Positions 1-8,438 of a DNA stretch of 13,679 nucleotides are shown here, piece after piece. The notes under the pieces are model-generated. The model saw only the letters and a program-made list of their open reading frames with translations. It did no database searches and was not told the origin of the DNA. Position 1 is the first letter of the stretch. Each line of letters starts with the position of its first letter. Position numbers and translations under genes: made by a program. Source of the DNA: Funneliformis mosseae (taxonomy: Eukaryota; Glomeromycota; Glomeromycetes; Glomerales; Glomeraceae); assembly GCA_910592005.1 (NCBI GenBank), contig CAJVPP010002738.1, forward strand, positions 1-13,679. The letters run 5' to 3'.

Positions 1-228
1 GTATAGTTTCAAGAAAATAGATGAACAAATACTAATAGGATAAAAGGTATATAAATTATCTTAATAATTCAAGAACTAATAATATTTCAACAATATTAGT
101 ATATAATTATTTATAATCATTTAGAAGAATATCTTTACGATATATATAAAGTGTATTAACTATACTTTTACCTCTTAAAATAAAATTTCGCAAAAGTAGA
201 TATAATTTAGCTATAATTTTAGATGGAT

Positions 229-248
229 TGATTAGCATTTACTAATCA
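229..248. repeat. Small perfect hairpin
   Basis: TGATTAG (229-235) is followed after six bases by its exact reverse complement CTAATCA (242-248). In DNA this AT-rich a 7-base stem can occur by chance, and no function is implied. Confidence 0.3.
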
Positions 249-482
249 CTTAATATTATGATTAATAAACTATTTAAAAAAATTTATAAAAAAAATGGTA
301 TAATTAGATAACTGAAGATGATATTAGAATAATTGCTATAAGAAACTTCTGTCAGGTAAAATTAAGTAATATTTGCATGTAAATCAAATATTCTTAGAAA
401 GTAATTTAAATGAAATTATTATTAAATTCTTTAAAATATGTGAAATATCAAAAATATTAAATTATTTAGATAGATTAGATAA

Positions 483-713
483 AGTACAGATGAGTTTGAT
501 AATAAAATTGCAAATAAAGTTGAAAATAAAATTTTAAATATTATAGATATCAATAGCAGTGATATTAATGAAAATAATAGTATTAATAATAATATTAACA
601 ATAATAATAATGGTAATAATAATAATAATAATAGTAATAATGATTATAGTAATGATGGTAATAATAATTATTAAAATGATACATAAAATATTAATGACAA
701 TGAATTCTTTTAA
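483..713 (+). pseudogene. Decayed Asn-rich reading frame with (AAT)n repeat
   Basis: An open stretch of 63 codons (483-671) follows a TAA at 480-482. It begins with mixed residues (D-E-F-D-N-K-I-A-N-K) and becomes a run of Asn codons broken by Asp, Ser, Gly, Ile and Tyr, encoded by an imperfect AAT trinucleotide repeat at about 574-671. Three TAA codons follow at 672, 684 and 711, separated by plausible residues (N-D-T, then N-I-N-D-N-E-F-F). CAA (Gln) becomes TAA by a single C-to-T change, which fits the base bias of the block. There is no start codon at a sensible place and no recognisable domain. It could equally be a non-coding microsatellite. The Asn run in the intact ATPase gene (residues 183-188) shows that coding Asn repeats do occur in this genome. 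Confidence 0.3.
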
Positions 714-756
714 ATAAAAATAAATAAAAGCATTTAAATTTTAAATAAATTAGTCA

Positions 757-803
757 TTTTAGTATTTAAAAAATTTAATAGTACTTATTTTCAAATACTA
801 AAA
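757..803. repeat. 11-bp inverted repeat and related short direct repeats
   Basis: TTTTAGTATTT (757-767) is the exact reverse complement of AAATACTAAAA (793-803), with 25 bases between. Overlapping it, a unit reading about AGTACTTATTTTCAAA is repeated about 30 bases on as AGTGCTTATTTTCAAA, then partly again as GAGTGCCTATTTT. The cluster could be one eroded end of a DNA transposon. No partner end is visible in this window. Confidence 0.35.
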
Positions 804-1697
804 AAAGATAGTGCTTATTTTCAAAGAGTGCCTATTTTTAGAAGAATATAGTATTTGCTAAAACTTTCTCAAAATAATTTTATTATACTTTTTTATTTTA
901 TAATATAGTTTGATAGTTTCAAATTTTATTATATTGAAAGAATTTTATTATATTTCTTTATGATTTTATTATAATTTATCTAAATTTTGACTATTATTAA
1001 AAGTTTTGTTCTTTATTTATAGTATAACTCATATAAATATTAATATTTTTTATATATAAATTAATATTATAATTAAGAATAAAAAAATCATTTTTAATCA
1101 TAAAAATTATTATTTTTAATATTATTATAATTTAATATAAAATTTAAACCTAATAATAATTATTAGAATTATAATTTTAAAGTATTTATTTACTATTATA
1201 TTATATTATTAAATACAATTTAATCTGATTTCTAATCTTTTAGTATAAATTAATTAGATGATACTATAATATATAATATAATTTTTTATTATCAAAAGTT
1301 TATAAATTATCTAATTTTTTAATTATTAATTAATTATTTTTTACTTATATAAAAATCTTTACAATATATAATATGAAATAATATATATTATCTTGAAAAA
1401 GTATATGATCAGCTAAAGAAAAAATTTATTTATTTAAGAATTATTAATGCAAATATAATAATTAATATTCTTTGTATTATTTTTAATATTTTAATTTTAT
1501 TTGATATACTTTTTTATAATTTGATTTTTAGTATATAATTTTTACATATAAAAGATATGCAATAACTAAAGAAAATTTTCTAATTATTTATAATTTAATT
1601 ATTTAATTCATGATATTTTTAAGTTAAATCATCTAACTTTTTAAAAAAAAAACTGGAGTTATTTATATTTTTATTTATTAAAACTAGTATATATATT

Positions 1698-1870
1698 TAC
1701 AGTTAACTCTTATTATAATAAACTTTATGTCTTAGACCTTAACTTTGCTATAAGGTTATAATAAAGATTTTAAGAGATTAATTAATCAATTTGATATAAC
1801 AAAAATATTTTTATTATATTTTCAAAAAATTCATTATATCAAGAATTCACTATATTAAGAGTTGACTGTA
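1698..1870. mobile_element. MITE-like relic with TA-flanked terminal inverted repeats
   Basis: The left end reads TACAGTTAACTCTTA (1698-1712) and the right end reads TAAGAGTTGACTGTA (1856-1870), whose reverse complement is TACAGTCAACTCTTA. Extending inward, 21 of the first 25 positions match. The element proper would be CAGT...ACTG at 1700-1868, 169 bases, flanked by TA on both sides as expected for TA-target Tc1/mariner/pogo-type elements. It contains no gene, so it would be a non-autonomous miniature element. Three of the four mismatches are transitions in which the left end carries T or A and the right end C or G, consistent with C-to-T decay. Assignment to the pogo branch is inference from the CAGT terminus and TA target. 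Confidence 0.65.
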
Positions 1871-3002
1871 TATATAAATATAAAATATATATATTTATAA
1901 TTGAAACTAAAAAATTTTATTCAAAAAAATTTTGGTTATTTAATATTGAATTTGAAAAATTTAAAAAAAACTTAATTATATATTTTTTGGAGAATAGTAT
2001 ATATTAAAACTCTATTAATAAAGCTTAAATTTCTGTTAATTTTAAAATTTATTTATATTTAAATATTTAAATGTTATTGTAAAAATTATATTATTTTATG
2101 TTTTAATAGAATTTAAACTATAATTTATTATAATATAAAATATAGTAGTTAATTATTAAGAAAACTGATTCTTTTCATTATATTTTAATTAATATATAAT
2201 TATAAGATTTAATTTATTATGAATAAAATTTATAAATTATAATTACTTAATATAAAATTAAATTTATTACTTATAATAAGAATAGTAAATTATAATAAAT
2301 TATTTTTTTTTTTATAAATTAAAAATTATTTTTAATATTAAATAATTAGTTTTAAAATATAGATTAATATTATTGAATTTTTACTAAAATAAAAAAAAAG
2401 GTTAAAATATTATTAGAATAAAAATATTATTTATTATAATAATATATATTTTTTTCTTTATCAATAAAGAGATATAGTTTAATTATTAAATATCAAAGAG
2501 TAGTATCTGAATCATAATATTGTGATATATAAGTTGTAAATGTTATAATAATTATGATATTTATCTTTATTTAAAATACAAAAATTAAAATGTAAGAAAA
2601 TTTAATAGAAGATTTTGAAGCAATTTTCTTTATTAAAAAATAAGAGACTTAAACTAATATTAATAAGTAAAGAAGCTTTAGTCTATTATCATTTGAAAAA
2701 ATAAATTTTATAATAATATTCATTAGTAACTAATTTATTTTTAAATTTATTTAGTTTTTTTTTATTTAATTTATTTTTAGTTTTTATTATAAACTAATTT
2801 TTACTCTTAAAATATAAATTTTTTTAATAAACAAATTTCTTTAATTATCTAGAGTTCTGCATGTAATTAATTTTAAAAATAGTTAAATAACTAAATACGT
2901 TGATTGGCTAAAACTTTATGATGATAAATAATTCTGCTGATTGTTAATTCGTGTCATGTGTATAATTGTTACATAATAAATGAATTTATTGTTTATATAA
3001 GA

Positions 3003-3275
3003 CTAATAATGATTTTCTAAATTTAAATAAATTAAATAATCAATACCAAGGGGTTGAGGGAAATTTAAAAAACTAGTTTGGTTTTTTTTTAAATTATACA
3101 TCAGGTCCAAAATTTTTCAGTTTTGTAATATTTTAACATCAAAAATATTTATATTTTCTAATAAAATAATTTCTCCTATTTCGTCCCATTTAGACCTATT
3201 AATAAAAGAAATTTCATTTTTTCTTATAATAGCACTTAATATTTTTAAAAATTTCGGAAAAATTCCCATAACTGC
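3003..3275 (-). pseudogene. Broken coding remnant, unidentified
   Basis: Read on the minus strand from 3275 down to a TAG at 3003-3005, this frame has 90 codons with one internal stop, a TGA near 3117. The translation has balanced composition: it opens N-A-V-M-G-I-F-P-K-F-L, contains R-S-K-W-D-E-I-G-E-I, and ends with F-P-Q-P-L-G-I-D-Y before the final residues. The first Met is three codons in, but the frame is closed by a TGA just upstream in a T-rich run. A second minus-strand frame leads up to that run (see 3276-3480), so a frameshift in the homopolymer is likely. I do not recognise the family. It lies just inside the boundary where CpG and normal GC return. It could be a transposon-encoded protein or a decayed host gene. 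Confidence 0.35.
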
Positions 3276-3480
3276 ATTTTTAATTCAAAAAAATTGTGAC
3301 AACATGTGAAAGAATTTGTTTATCGTCCTTTTTTTTTTTTTTTATTAAAATTTATATTTTTAAACACAAGCTAGATAATATAGCGTCAACCCTTTTTTTT
3401 GTAATACCAATTAATTCGGAGACGTTCAGTTATTACATTCTATCGAAAGTCGAAAAATTTTTTTTAAAAAAAAAGCATAA
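3276..3480 (-). pseudogene. Possible upstream part of the 3003-3275 remnant
   Basis: In one minus-strand frame this stretch reads L-N-V-S-E-L-I-G-I-T-K-K-R-V-D-A-I-L-S-S at about 3369-3428, then a stop in an A/T run. It resumes as D-D-K-Q-I-L-S-H-V-V-T-I-F near 3285-3326. That leads directly into the neighbouring remnant after a one-base shift in a T tract. The plus strand here is open for 78 codons from 3296, but that product is mostly Phe and Lys from poly-T and poly-A runs, and I regard it as a shadow. Support is composition only; no domain is recognised. Confidence 0.2.
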
Positions 3481-3571
3481 ACAGTTTTTTCATAGCATAA
3501 TGTTGCTTGTAAAAAAAAAACTATATGATTAAATTAATAAAAGAATGAAAATTTAATATTTTTTCCTATAA

Positions 3572-3877
3572 AGTACACATTGGTTACATTGGTTATCTAC
3601 ACATTTAACACTAGTAAGAATAAATTCGGTCAAAGATTATGATGAATTAAGCACTAAACCGGTTAAGAATTTCAAAAAAAGGAAATGCAATTATGGACAT
3701 TTTAATGTGGATCATTTTAAACAATTTATGGAACGGCATCAGTCAAGTGACCAACAAAAATTACGTCATGATTTTTGCCATTGCTACACAGGAGTCAAGT
3801 CAATGCGCAGCAGCACACACCATTTGAACGGAAAATTTTTTTTATTTATTTGTAATGGGAAATTGTTATGTACTTGA
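3572..3877 (+). pseudogene. ATG-less open frame with Cys/His residues
   Basis: From a TAA at 3569-3571 to a TGA at 3875-3877 there are 101 codons without a stop. The only internal ATG is at 3728, so it is not a gene with a normal start. The middle part is rich in Lys, His, Cys and Asp (K-K-R-K-C-N-Y-G-H-F-N-V-D-H-F-K, later H-D-F-C-H-C-Y), which faintly suggests a metal-binding module, but no known finger spacing is satisfied. The first codons come from an exact tandem duplication of ACATTGGTT (3577-3594). The opposite strand can also be read as a coding-like frame with six or more stops, so even the strand is uncertain. It could be an exon, a gene fragment, or chance. Confidence 0.2.
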
Positions 3878-4004
3878 ACGGAAACTTCCAATTTTCTACA
3901 CTTCTACATGGTGAACAATGGGGAGATGCGAGGTGATCATGATTAGAGAGGCTTATTAGAGTTTTTGCGAATATGTATTGACATATTCGTTGGAAGTTTC
4001 TGTT
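3877..4004. repeat. Nested inverted repeats, foldback/MITE-like
   Basis: GAAACTTCCAA (3881-3891) is matched by its exact reverse complement TTGGAAGTTTC (3990-4000). Including the flanking bases the arms agree at 14 of 15 positions (3877-3891 and 3990-4004). Immediately inside the right arm is a perfect 9-base stem with a 4-base loop: CGAATATGT (3968-3976), ATTG, ACATATTCG (3981-3989). In addition, TTGAACGGAAA occurs exactly twice, at 3824-3834 and 3874-3884. The layout resembles a short foldback element, but no target-site duplication is evident. Confidence 0.45.
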
Positions 4005-4074
4005 ACATCAAAATAATATACCATACCTAATTGAATGTACAAATAAACTTTTTTTGTTATGTTAATTATAATCA

Positions 4075-4560
4075 TCAATGAACAATGTTTATATCCCTTA
4101 AACTCATCAAAATATCACTGTGACAATTCTTTTTTCGTTTAATGCTTTCTCGGTTTTACTGCGGAACGAAATTTGCTGCGTCGTAATTAATTTTATGACA
4201 TGGTACACAACACAACTCACTTTTTGTCAACACACAATCTCTGTGTAAGAATTTTTGATGCGAGTAATCTCAATCTCGGTTTCACTCCACAGCTATTATC
4301 GGCGTTACATCAAAAAAATTTTTGGAGTTAATCTTTATCTGATCTTTATTAAATCAATGTAACCTACTTGCAATTCGATATGGACAGCCTGCTAGTAACA
4401 GAAAATAAGATTTGCTAAGTTTGGTAACTTGATTTTTAATGCAAAACGCCCCATCTTCCAAAGTAAGAACAAAATTGGTCAATTATTCTTTCTTTGAATC
4501 CTATTTTGTCGTTATGCAGGATTTGCTCATAGTAATGTTGCTTGAAGTCCCATAAGAAGA
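4075..4560 (-). pseudogene. Possible decayed coding frame, multiple stops
   Basis: One minus-strand frame contains long coding-like blocks. One begins L-T-N-F-V-L-T-L-E-D-G-A-F-C at about 4441-4482 and continues to A-G-C-P-Y-R-I-A-S-R. Another, around 4162-4269, includes H-R-D-C-V-L-T-K-S-E-L-C-C-V-P-C-H-K, a Cys/His cluster that could be a degenerate zinc-binding site. Six stops (TAG near 4501, TAA near 4483, three TGA at about 4270-4356, TAA near 4156) interrupt it before the final TGA at 4075-4077; each is one transition from Gln, Arg or Trp. It has the same phase as the open frame at 4645-4911. Against it, the plus strand also has short open frames here (from ATG 4440, and about 4099-4260), so the evidence is weak. 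Confidence 0.2.
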
Positions 4561-4615
4561 AAAAAAAAAAAAATAATAAATAAAAATAAAAAAAGAATAA
4601 AAAAAAAAATAAAAT
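4555..4615. repeat. A-rich low-complexity tract
   Basis: This is a nearly pure A stretch (with a few T and G) on the plus strand, one of many A or T homopolymers in the intergenic DNA. It separates the two minus-strand coding-like segments at 4075-4554 and 4645-4976 and translates to mostly Phe in the frame they share. Confidence 0.9.
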
Positions 4616-4644
4616 CTCAATTAAATTATGCAAGTCTTCGGAAC

Positions 4645-4976
4645 TCAAAGTTGCAAGCTCGGGGATAACAATTGATCTTTAGGTACATTATTGTGTGAGT
4701 GATTCACAATATCCATGAATGCGGTTGAAGGTGATGCGACCCATTTGAACACTGCATGAAAATCAATAAAAGATCTTTTTGGTGGGGACGATATTTTTTT
4801 TATTTTTAAGACTGCGAACGAACGGTCTAACCAAACTCTTGATAATCCAATTACTAAATTTATCATTAAAGAATATCCTTTTTTAGCCCATTGAAATTTT
4901 TTGATTTTAAATCACATATGAATGTTTCAGCAATTTCTGGGTAAGGATTCCATTTATGTAAATCAAATAAATTCAT
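4645..4976 (-). pseudogene. Frameshifted gene fragment, unidentified
   Basis: Two overlapping minus-strand frames join into one plausible product. The first starts at an ATG (4974-4976) and reads M-N-L-F-D-L-H-K-W-N-P-Y-P-E-I-A-E-T-F before ending at TAA 4866-4868. The second is open from 4911 to a TGA at 4645-4647 (88 codons) and includes F-Q-W-A-K-K-G-Y-S, then W-L-D-R-S-F-A-V-L-K and F-K-W-V-A-S-P. A single-base change in the six-base homopolymer at about 4897-4902 would connect them. Composition, with Trp, Pro and charged residues, looks coding, and neither plus-strand frame is open over the same length. I do not recognise the family. It may be a truncated host gene or a mobile-element gene. 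A sequencing error in the homopolymer would also explain the shift. Confidence 0.38.
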
Positions 4977-6785
4977 TTACTTGATCTAATAATAGGAATA
5001 AAAAAAAAAAAAATAATAAATAATTATTTTAGTAATTTTATTTCAATAGCAAAGCTCTGCAAAAGATCAATTATGATAACCTTTTAAAATGAGATTTATT
5101 TTCGTCATAGTCAATTCTCCTTGGTTATTTCACTCTGTCATGTCGCTTTGCTATGCATTCCACATGACGATCGAAGCTCACCTATTACCTTGATGATGGA
5201 TAAAAATAGTAATATTTTTTGAAACAAACATAAGCTAAAATCTATTAATAAATTTAAACATCCTGTTGTGTAAATTAATTCTTTGACTAGTTATATAAGA
5301 ATTTTATATTTCTAAAGAAAAAGATTACCGGTATATTTAAAAATAATGAATCAGATCACAAATCAACGACGTCAAGAACTTGAAACAAACAAACCATTTT
5401 CAAAAGAAGGGAATATCATCATCACACTGCACGAGAAAAGTTGGAGGCTTCAAAGGGAATAAAGATCATTCGTTTTGATAATGTACTAAAGTAACAGATG
5501 ATTCATTTAAATATTACTCTTTTTAACCTTCATTTAAAATTTTTTCATGAAAATCATTTCTAAAAAAAATCATTCTCCAAACTTCCACCAACAAATTTCA
5601 CGGGTATAACTCGATAAGAATAAGTTTTTATTTTATTTTATTTTTTTTTTTCAAATGAAGGAATAACCGTGCACAAAAAAAAAAAAAAAAGAAAGAAATA
5701 TAAAGAAAGCATTGTACATCATGCAATAAAATAACAACAGGCCACAATGTACGCCAAGACAAACAAATTTATTTACTTTATTATATACTACTACAATTAT
5801 TTAAATGCTTTAATGGCAATACGTTGGGCATTTTTTAATATTTTTTAAGATTAAAATAGAAATCGTAAATAACCTGATTGGAAAGAAAAAAATTCTACGC
5901 CTGCACGACGCGCATACACTGGCCTTAAAGAGAAATCATCCAGACTGCGGTTAATAATTAACCAGGGAAGGAGGATGGATGCTGGTCTAAAAATGGAGAC
6001 CCGAAATTAGTGGGAAGATGTCACCATGTATTTTTGTTTTTCCAAAGTAGTTTAGGAGGTCTTAAATAAGATCGATTTTTTTTTTTTTGATTTATTTTAA
6101 AAAAGGTTCGATTCATGACTTTATGCTGATCATATCCACATGCCCGAGATGAACTTGTCTGATATATTTAAGATAGAGTAATCTTTAAACTAGAAATCAA
6201 AACGTAATTGTTATTTAATGTAAAAAATTTTTTTTCGTTATTTTTTTTTTTTTTCCTTTCAAGATTTGTTCTATATTCTTCCTGAAATATTATTCTAATA
6301 AGGTAAAAAATCAATTTGTACTCTTTTTTTTATAAAAAAAGATTTTAGACGTCAAATTTCCATAAAAGGTCAAGTGGTGATACCCCTGCAGAGTGATCTC
6401 GGTGTAAGTCTTGGCAAGTATATAAAAAAAAAATTAAATTTTGTTTAGTTCTACATATATTGTAAATTTTCGTTAGTTTACGTTAGGTACATAATGTGAT
6501 CATAATTCAAATAGAACCTGTCCCTATCGCATGGTTGGTCAAATTTGGAAGTTACAAATTTAGTTAAAATTAAATTTGTTATAAAAAGGACAAAATTTCT
6601 CTAAAATTTGTTTTCTTACTCTTGAGCAAATCTTGCAATTTTAGGAGCCTTTTATTAAAAAATAATTCCTTTATCAAGTTAACTCCAAAAAAGCAAATTT
6701 GTTTCATAAAAGAGTCGTGTGCTATTTAACATTTTTATGTCCTTTTGATAAACGAAAAAAAAAAAAAAAATCAATATTTTTGTAG
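4977..6785. other. Intergenic stretch, no supported gene
   Basis: I find no convincing gene here. The longest start-to-stop reading I considered is 38 codons from ATG 5346. The stretch contains several homopolymers (for example about 5675-5690 A and about 6240-6254 T) and a short CpG-containing, GC-richer patch near 5898-5930. It therefore does not share the CpG loss of the left block. Confidence 0.6.
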
Positions 6786-6803
6786 TATATATATATTTAT
6801 ATA
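6786..6803 (+). promoter_or_regulatory. TATA-type element for the secreted-protein gene
   Basis: An alternating TATATATATATTTATATA tract ends 94 bases before the ATG at 6898. The leader that follows is A/T-rich with A runs, and the ATG has an A at -3. The second intact gene has a TATAAAT at a nearly identical distance from its ATG. Position is the only evidence for function. Confidence 0.45.
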
Positions 6804-6897
6804 CTTTCGTATTTCGAATATTTTCATTTTTAATTTTTATAAAAACAAAAAAAAAAAACACTTTTTTATAACGAAACATTTATTTTTATAAAAAAAA

Positions 6898-7641
6898 ATG
6901 AAATTCTATTTAACGATTTTCTCTGCTATTGTAGCAGTTTCCGTTTTACTTTTTACCGTTACGCCCATAAATGCTTGCGAAGAATCATGTCGTCAGGGAA
7001 TTTCGCATGCGTTCGGTGATAATTACTCCATTGAAATCAAGAATCTGTTCAAGACATTTGTCGAAAAGTTGGAAGAAAATGCTTACTTTGGACTTGATTC
7101 CGTTAAATCATCAACTAAATCAGCATGTAATAAAGCAATCGAAGAAGGAACCGACAAATTTCAAACCACCTTTTCGAACAGTTTAGCACAATTAATTGAA
7201 GGTTCAATTTTCGATCAATCACCACAATTTAAAGGACAATGTCAGCACCCATTAAGGGTAACTCAACCACCTGCAGGCGTTGCATGGACCATGGACGATT
7301 GTAATAACCAAGATTATATTTGCGGAAATCCGCCAGCCATTTGCCACTTTATGGATCAGTATGTTAAACCAAGAAATGTAAAGAATGTAATTGAATCAAT
7401 GACTGAACGTCTAAGTGGTAATGGCACTTTCTATAAATCTCTTACAAAGTCCGTGATTGATGCCTCCAAGAAATCCGGAGTGAAAGGAGATGAACTTAAA
7501 ACTTTTACAACGGCCGTCAAAGACAATATTTTAAAAACATTCAACATCTTTTCCTCTTACTTCGCTTCTGAATTTTGTAAAGGAACCACATGTGATCATT
7601 ATGATCATGACATCAAGATGAAACTTCTAAGTTATCCTTAG
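6898..7641 (+). CDS. Secreted cysteine-rich protein, function unknown
   Basis: The product has 247 residues. The N-terminus is a typical eukaryotic signal peptide: Lys2, a hydrophobic core at about residues 4-21, and a likely cleavage after Ala26 (P-I-N-A before Cys27). The mature protein of about 221 residues contains nine cysteines (27, 31, 77, 115, 135, 142, 149, 227, 232). A central block at about 113-150 has the look of a conserved core: G-Q-C-Q-H-P at 113-118, then W-T-M-D-D-C, D-Y-I-C-G-N-P-P and I-C-H-F. The flanks at about 43-105 and 158-226 are Lys/Ser/Thr-rich and probably helical. N-glycosylation sequons occur at Asn42 and Asn175. No membrane segment, GPI signal or catalytic motif is visible. 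The ATG is chosen because it gives the signal peptide. The gene is intronless and ends in TAG. A role at the cell surface, in the wall or in host interaction is inference from secretion alone. Confidence 0.88.
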   Translation: MKFYLTIFSAIVAVSVLLFTVTPINACEESCRQGISHAFGDNYSIEIKNLFKTFVEKLEENAYFGLDSVKSSTKSACNKAIEEGTDKFQTTFSNSLAQLIEGSIFDQSPQFKGQCQHPLRVTQPPAGVAWTMDDCNNQDYICGNPPAICHFMDQYVKPRNVKNVIESMTERLSGNGTFYKSLTKSVIDASKKSGVKGDELKTFTTAVKDNILKTFNIFSSYFASEFCKGTTCDHYDHDIKMKLLSYP

Positions 7642-7777
7642 TTTTAGTTTTACAAAACTTATTTTATTATTATTAATGTTTTATTTTAATCTTTAAAAAA
7701 TTATTTTAATTTAGAATGTTTCGTGCATCCATTTTTTTTTGCATTTTCAACATTATTATTTTTTTTTTGTTTGCAAA

Positions 7778-7783
7778 AATAAA
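7778..7783 (+). terminator. Poly(A) signal of the secreted-protein gene
   Basis: AATAAA lies about 137 bases after the TAG stop, following T-rich sequence. It is the first canonical signal downstream and probably marks the 3' end of the transcript. Confidence 0.5.
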
Positions 7784-8323
7784 CATTTACAAGACAATTC
7801 TTTTTTCATTTTTTTTTTTTATTACGAGAATAGAATTGTGATAATCCGCAGCTTTCAGGAAAATTCTAGATAGAAGAAATGTGAAATTTTTATTGGAAAA
7901 ACATTTATTTTTTTTTAATTTCTTTAATTTTGTACTTTAGCGTTTCCGTAATTTTTTTTTTTCAGTAACAAGTTTAACTTTTTAAGATAATGACTGTTTT
8001 AATAAATGGTTAATAATGATTTGAGTTCCTAATTTCGAATAATTTAATCAAATATCTATCGTGCCCTTTATTTTTTCGCGACGAACTGCGCCTCGTCGTG
8101 CCTGAATTCCAAAATAGTTTTACCATTTTTTTGTTTGATCTTGTCTTAATCTTGATATAATATAAAATGCTAAAAAGGAAATGGACAATATAGAATGAAG
8201 CAATCGGCGTTTGACGAACTTGGTACATTTCTCGTCAAATCAGTGAAAATGATCGATAGCACAAACTTAATTACATGCATGTACTTGGTGGTCAAACAAA
8301 TTGTACGACAACAGCACAATTAA
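7784..8323. other. Intergenic stretch, no supported gene
   Basis: T-rich tracts dominate to about 7970. A 72-codon minus-strand frame with a true ATG lies at 8010-8228. Its product is basic, with one hydrophobic segment near residues 11-25, but nothing else (promoter, poly(A) signal or family) supports it, so I do not call it. Confidence 0.5.
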
Positions 8324-8438
8324 AGGGAGACCTTTTTTAAAAAAAGTTCTTCCGATAAAGTTTTTTTAAAACCCATCTTGAACGACCCGAATATCACGGA
8401 GAATCAAAATATTATGATGATTTTATGCATATGGATGA

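Larger units (their letters stand above)
1..2890. other. AT-rich, CpG-depleted repeat-like block
   Basis: This block has no intact gene. Its GC is far below the rest of the window: 5 of 60 bases are G or C at 1141-1200, against 24 of 60 at 11401-11460 in the ATPase gene. Reading the plus strand, I find only two CG dinucleotides (near 138 and 189) before the next one near 2896. Loss of CpG together with general C-to-T drift is what long-term cytosine methylation and deamination, or a repeat-directed mutation process, would leave. It probably consists of old transposable elements too eroded to classify. Apart from the features listed inside it, I see only short AT palindromes and homopolymers, including in the long stretches 841-1697 and 1871-2890. 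Confidence 0.75.

Noticed and set aside
2470..2550. tRNA-like opening (GATATAGTTTAATTATTA) in the AT-rich block
   Set aside because: No B box or paired arms follow; it is at best an unrecognisable relic.
3296..3532. Plus-strand 78-codon frame
   Set aside because: Mostly Phe and Lys from homopolymer tracts; the opposite strand reads better.
5346..5462. Small plus-strand ORF of 38 codons with an ATG and varied composition
   Set aside because: Too short to distinguish from chance without homology or expression; no promoter or poly(A) context stands out.
6048..6114. TAGTTTAGGAG (A-box-like) followed by GGTTCGATTC (B-box-like), suggesting a tRNA gene
   Set aside because: The spacing is tolerable, but no acceptor, anticodon or T stem forms and the middle is a T homopolymer.
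8010..8228. Minus-strand 72-codon frame with a true ATG
   Set aside because: Basic, low-information product with no recognisable domain, signal peptide or flanking gene signals.
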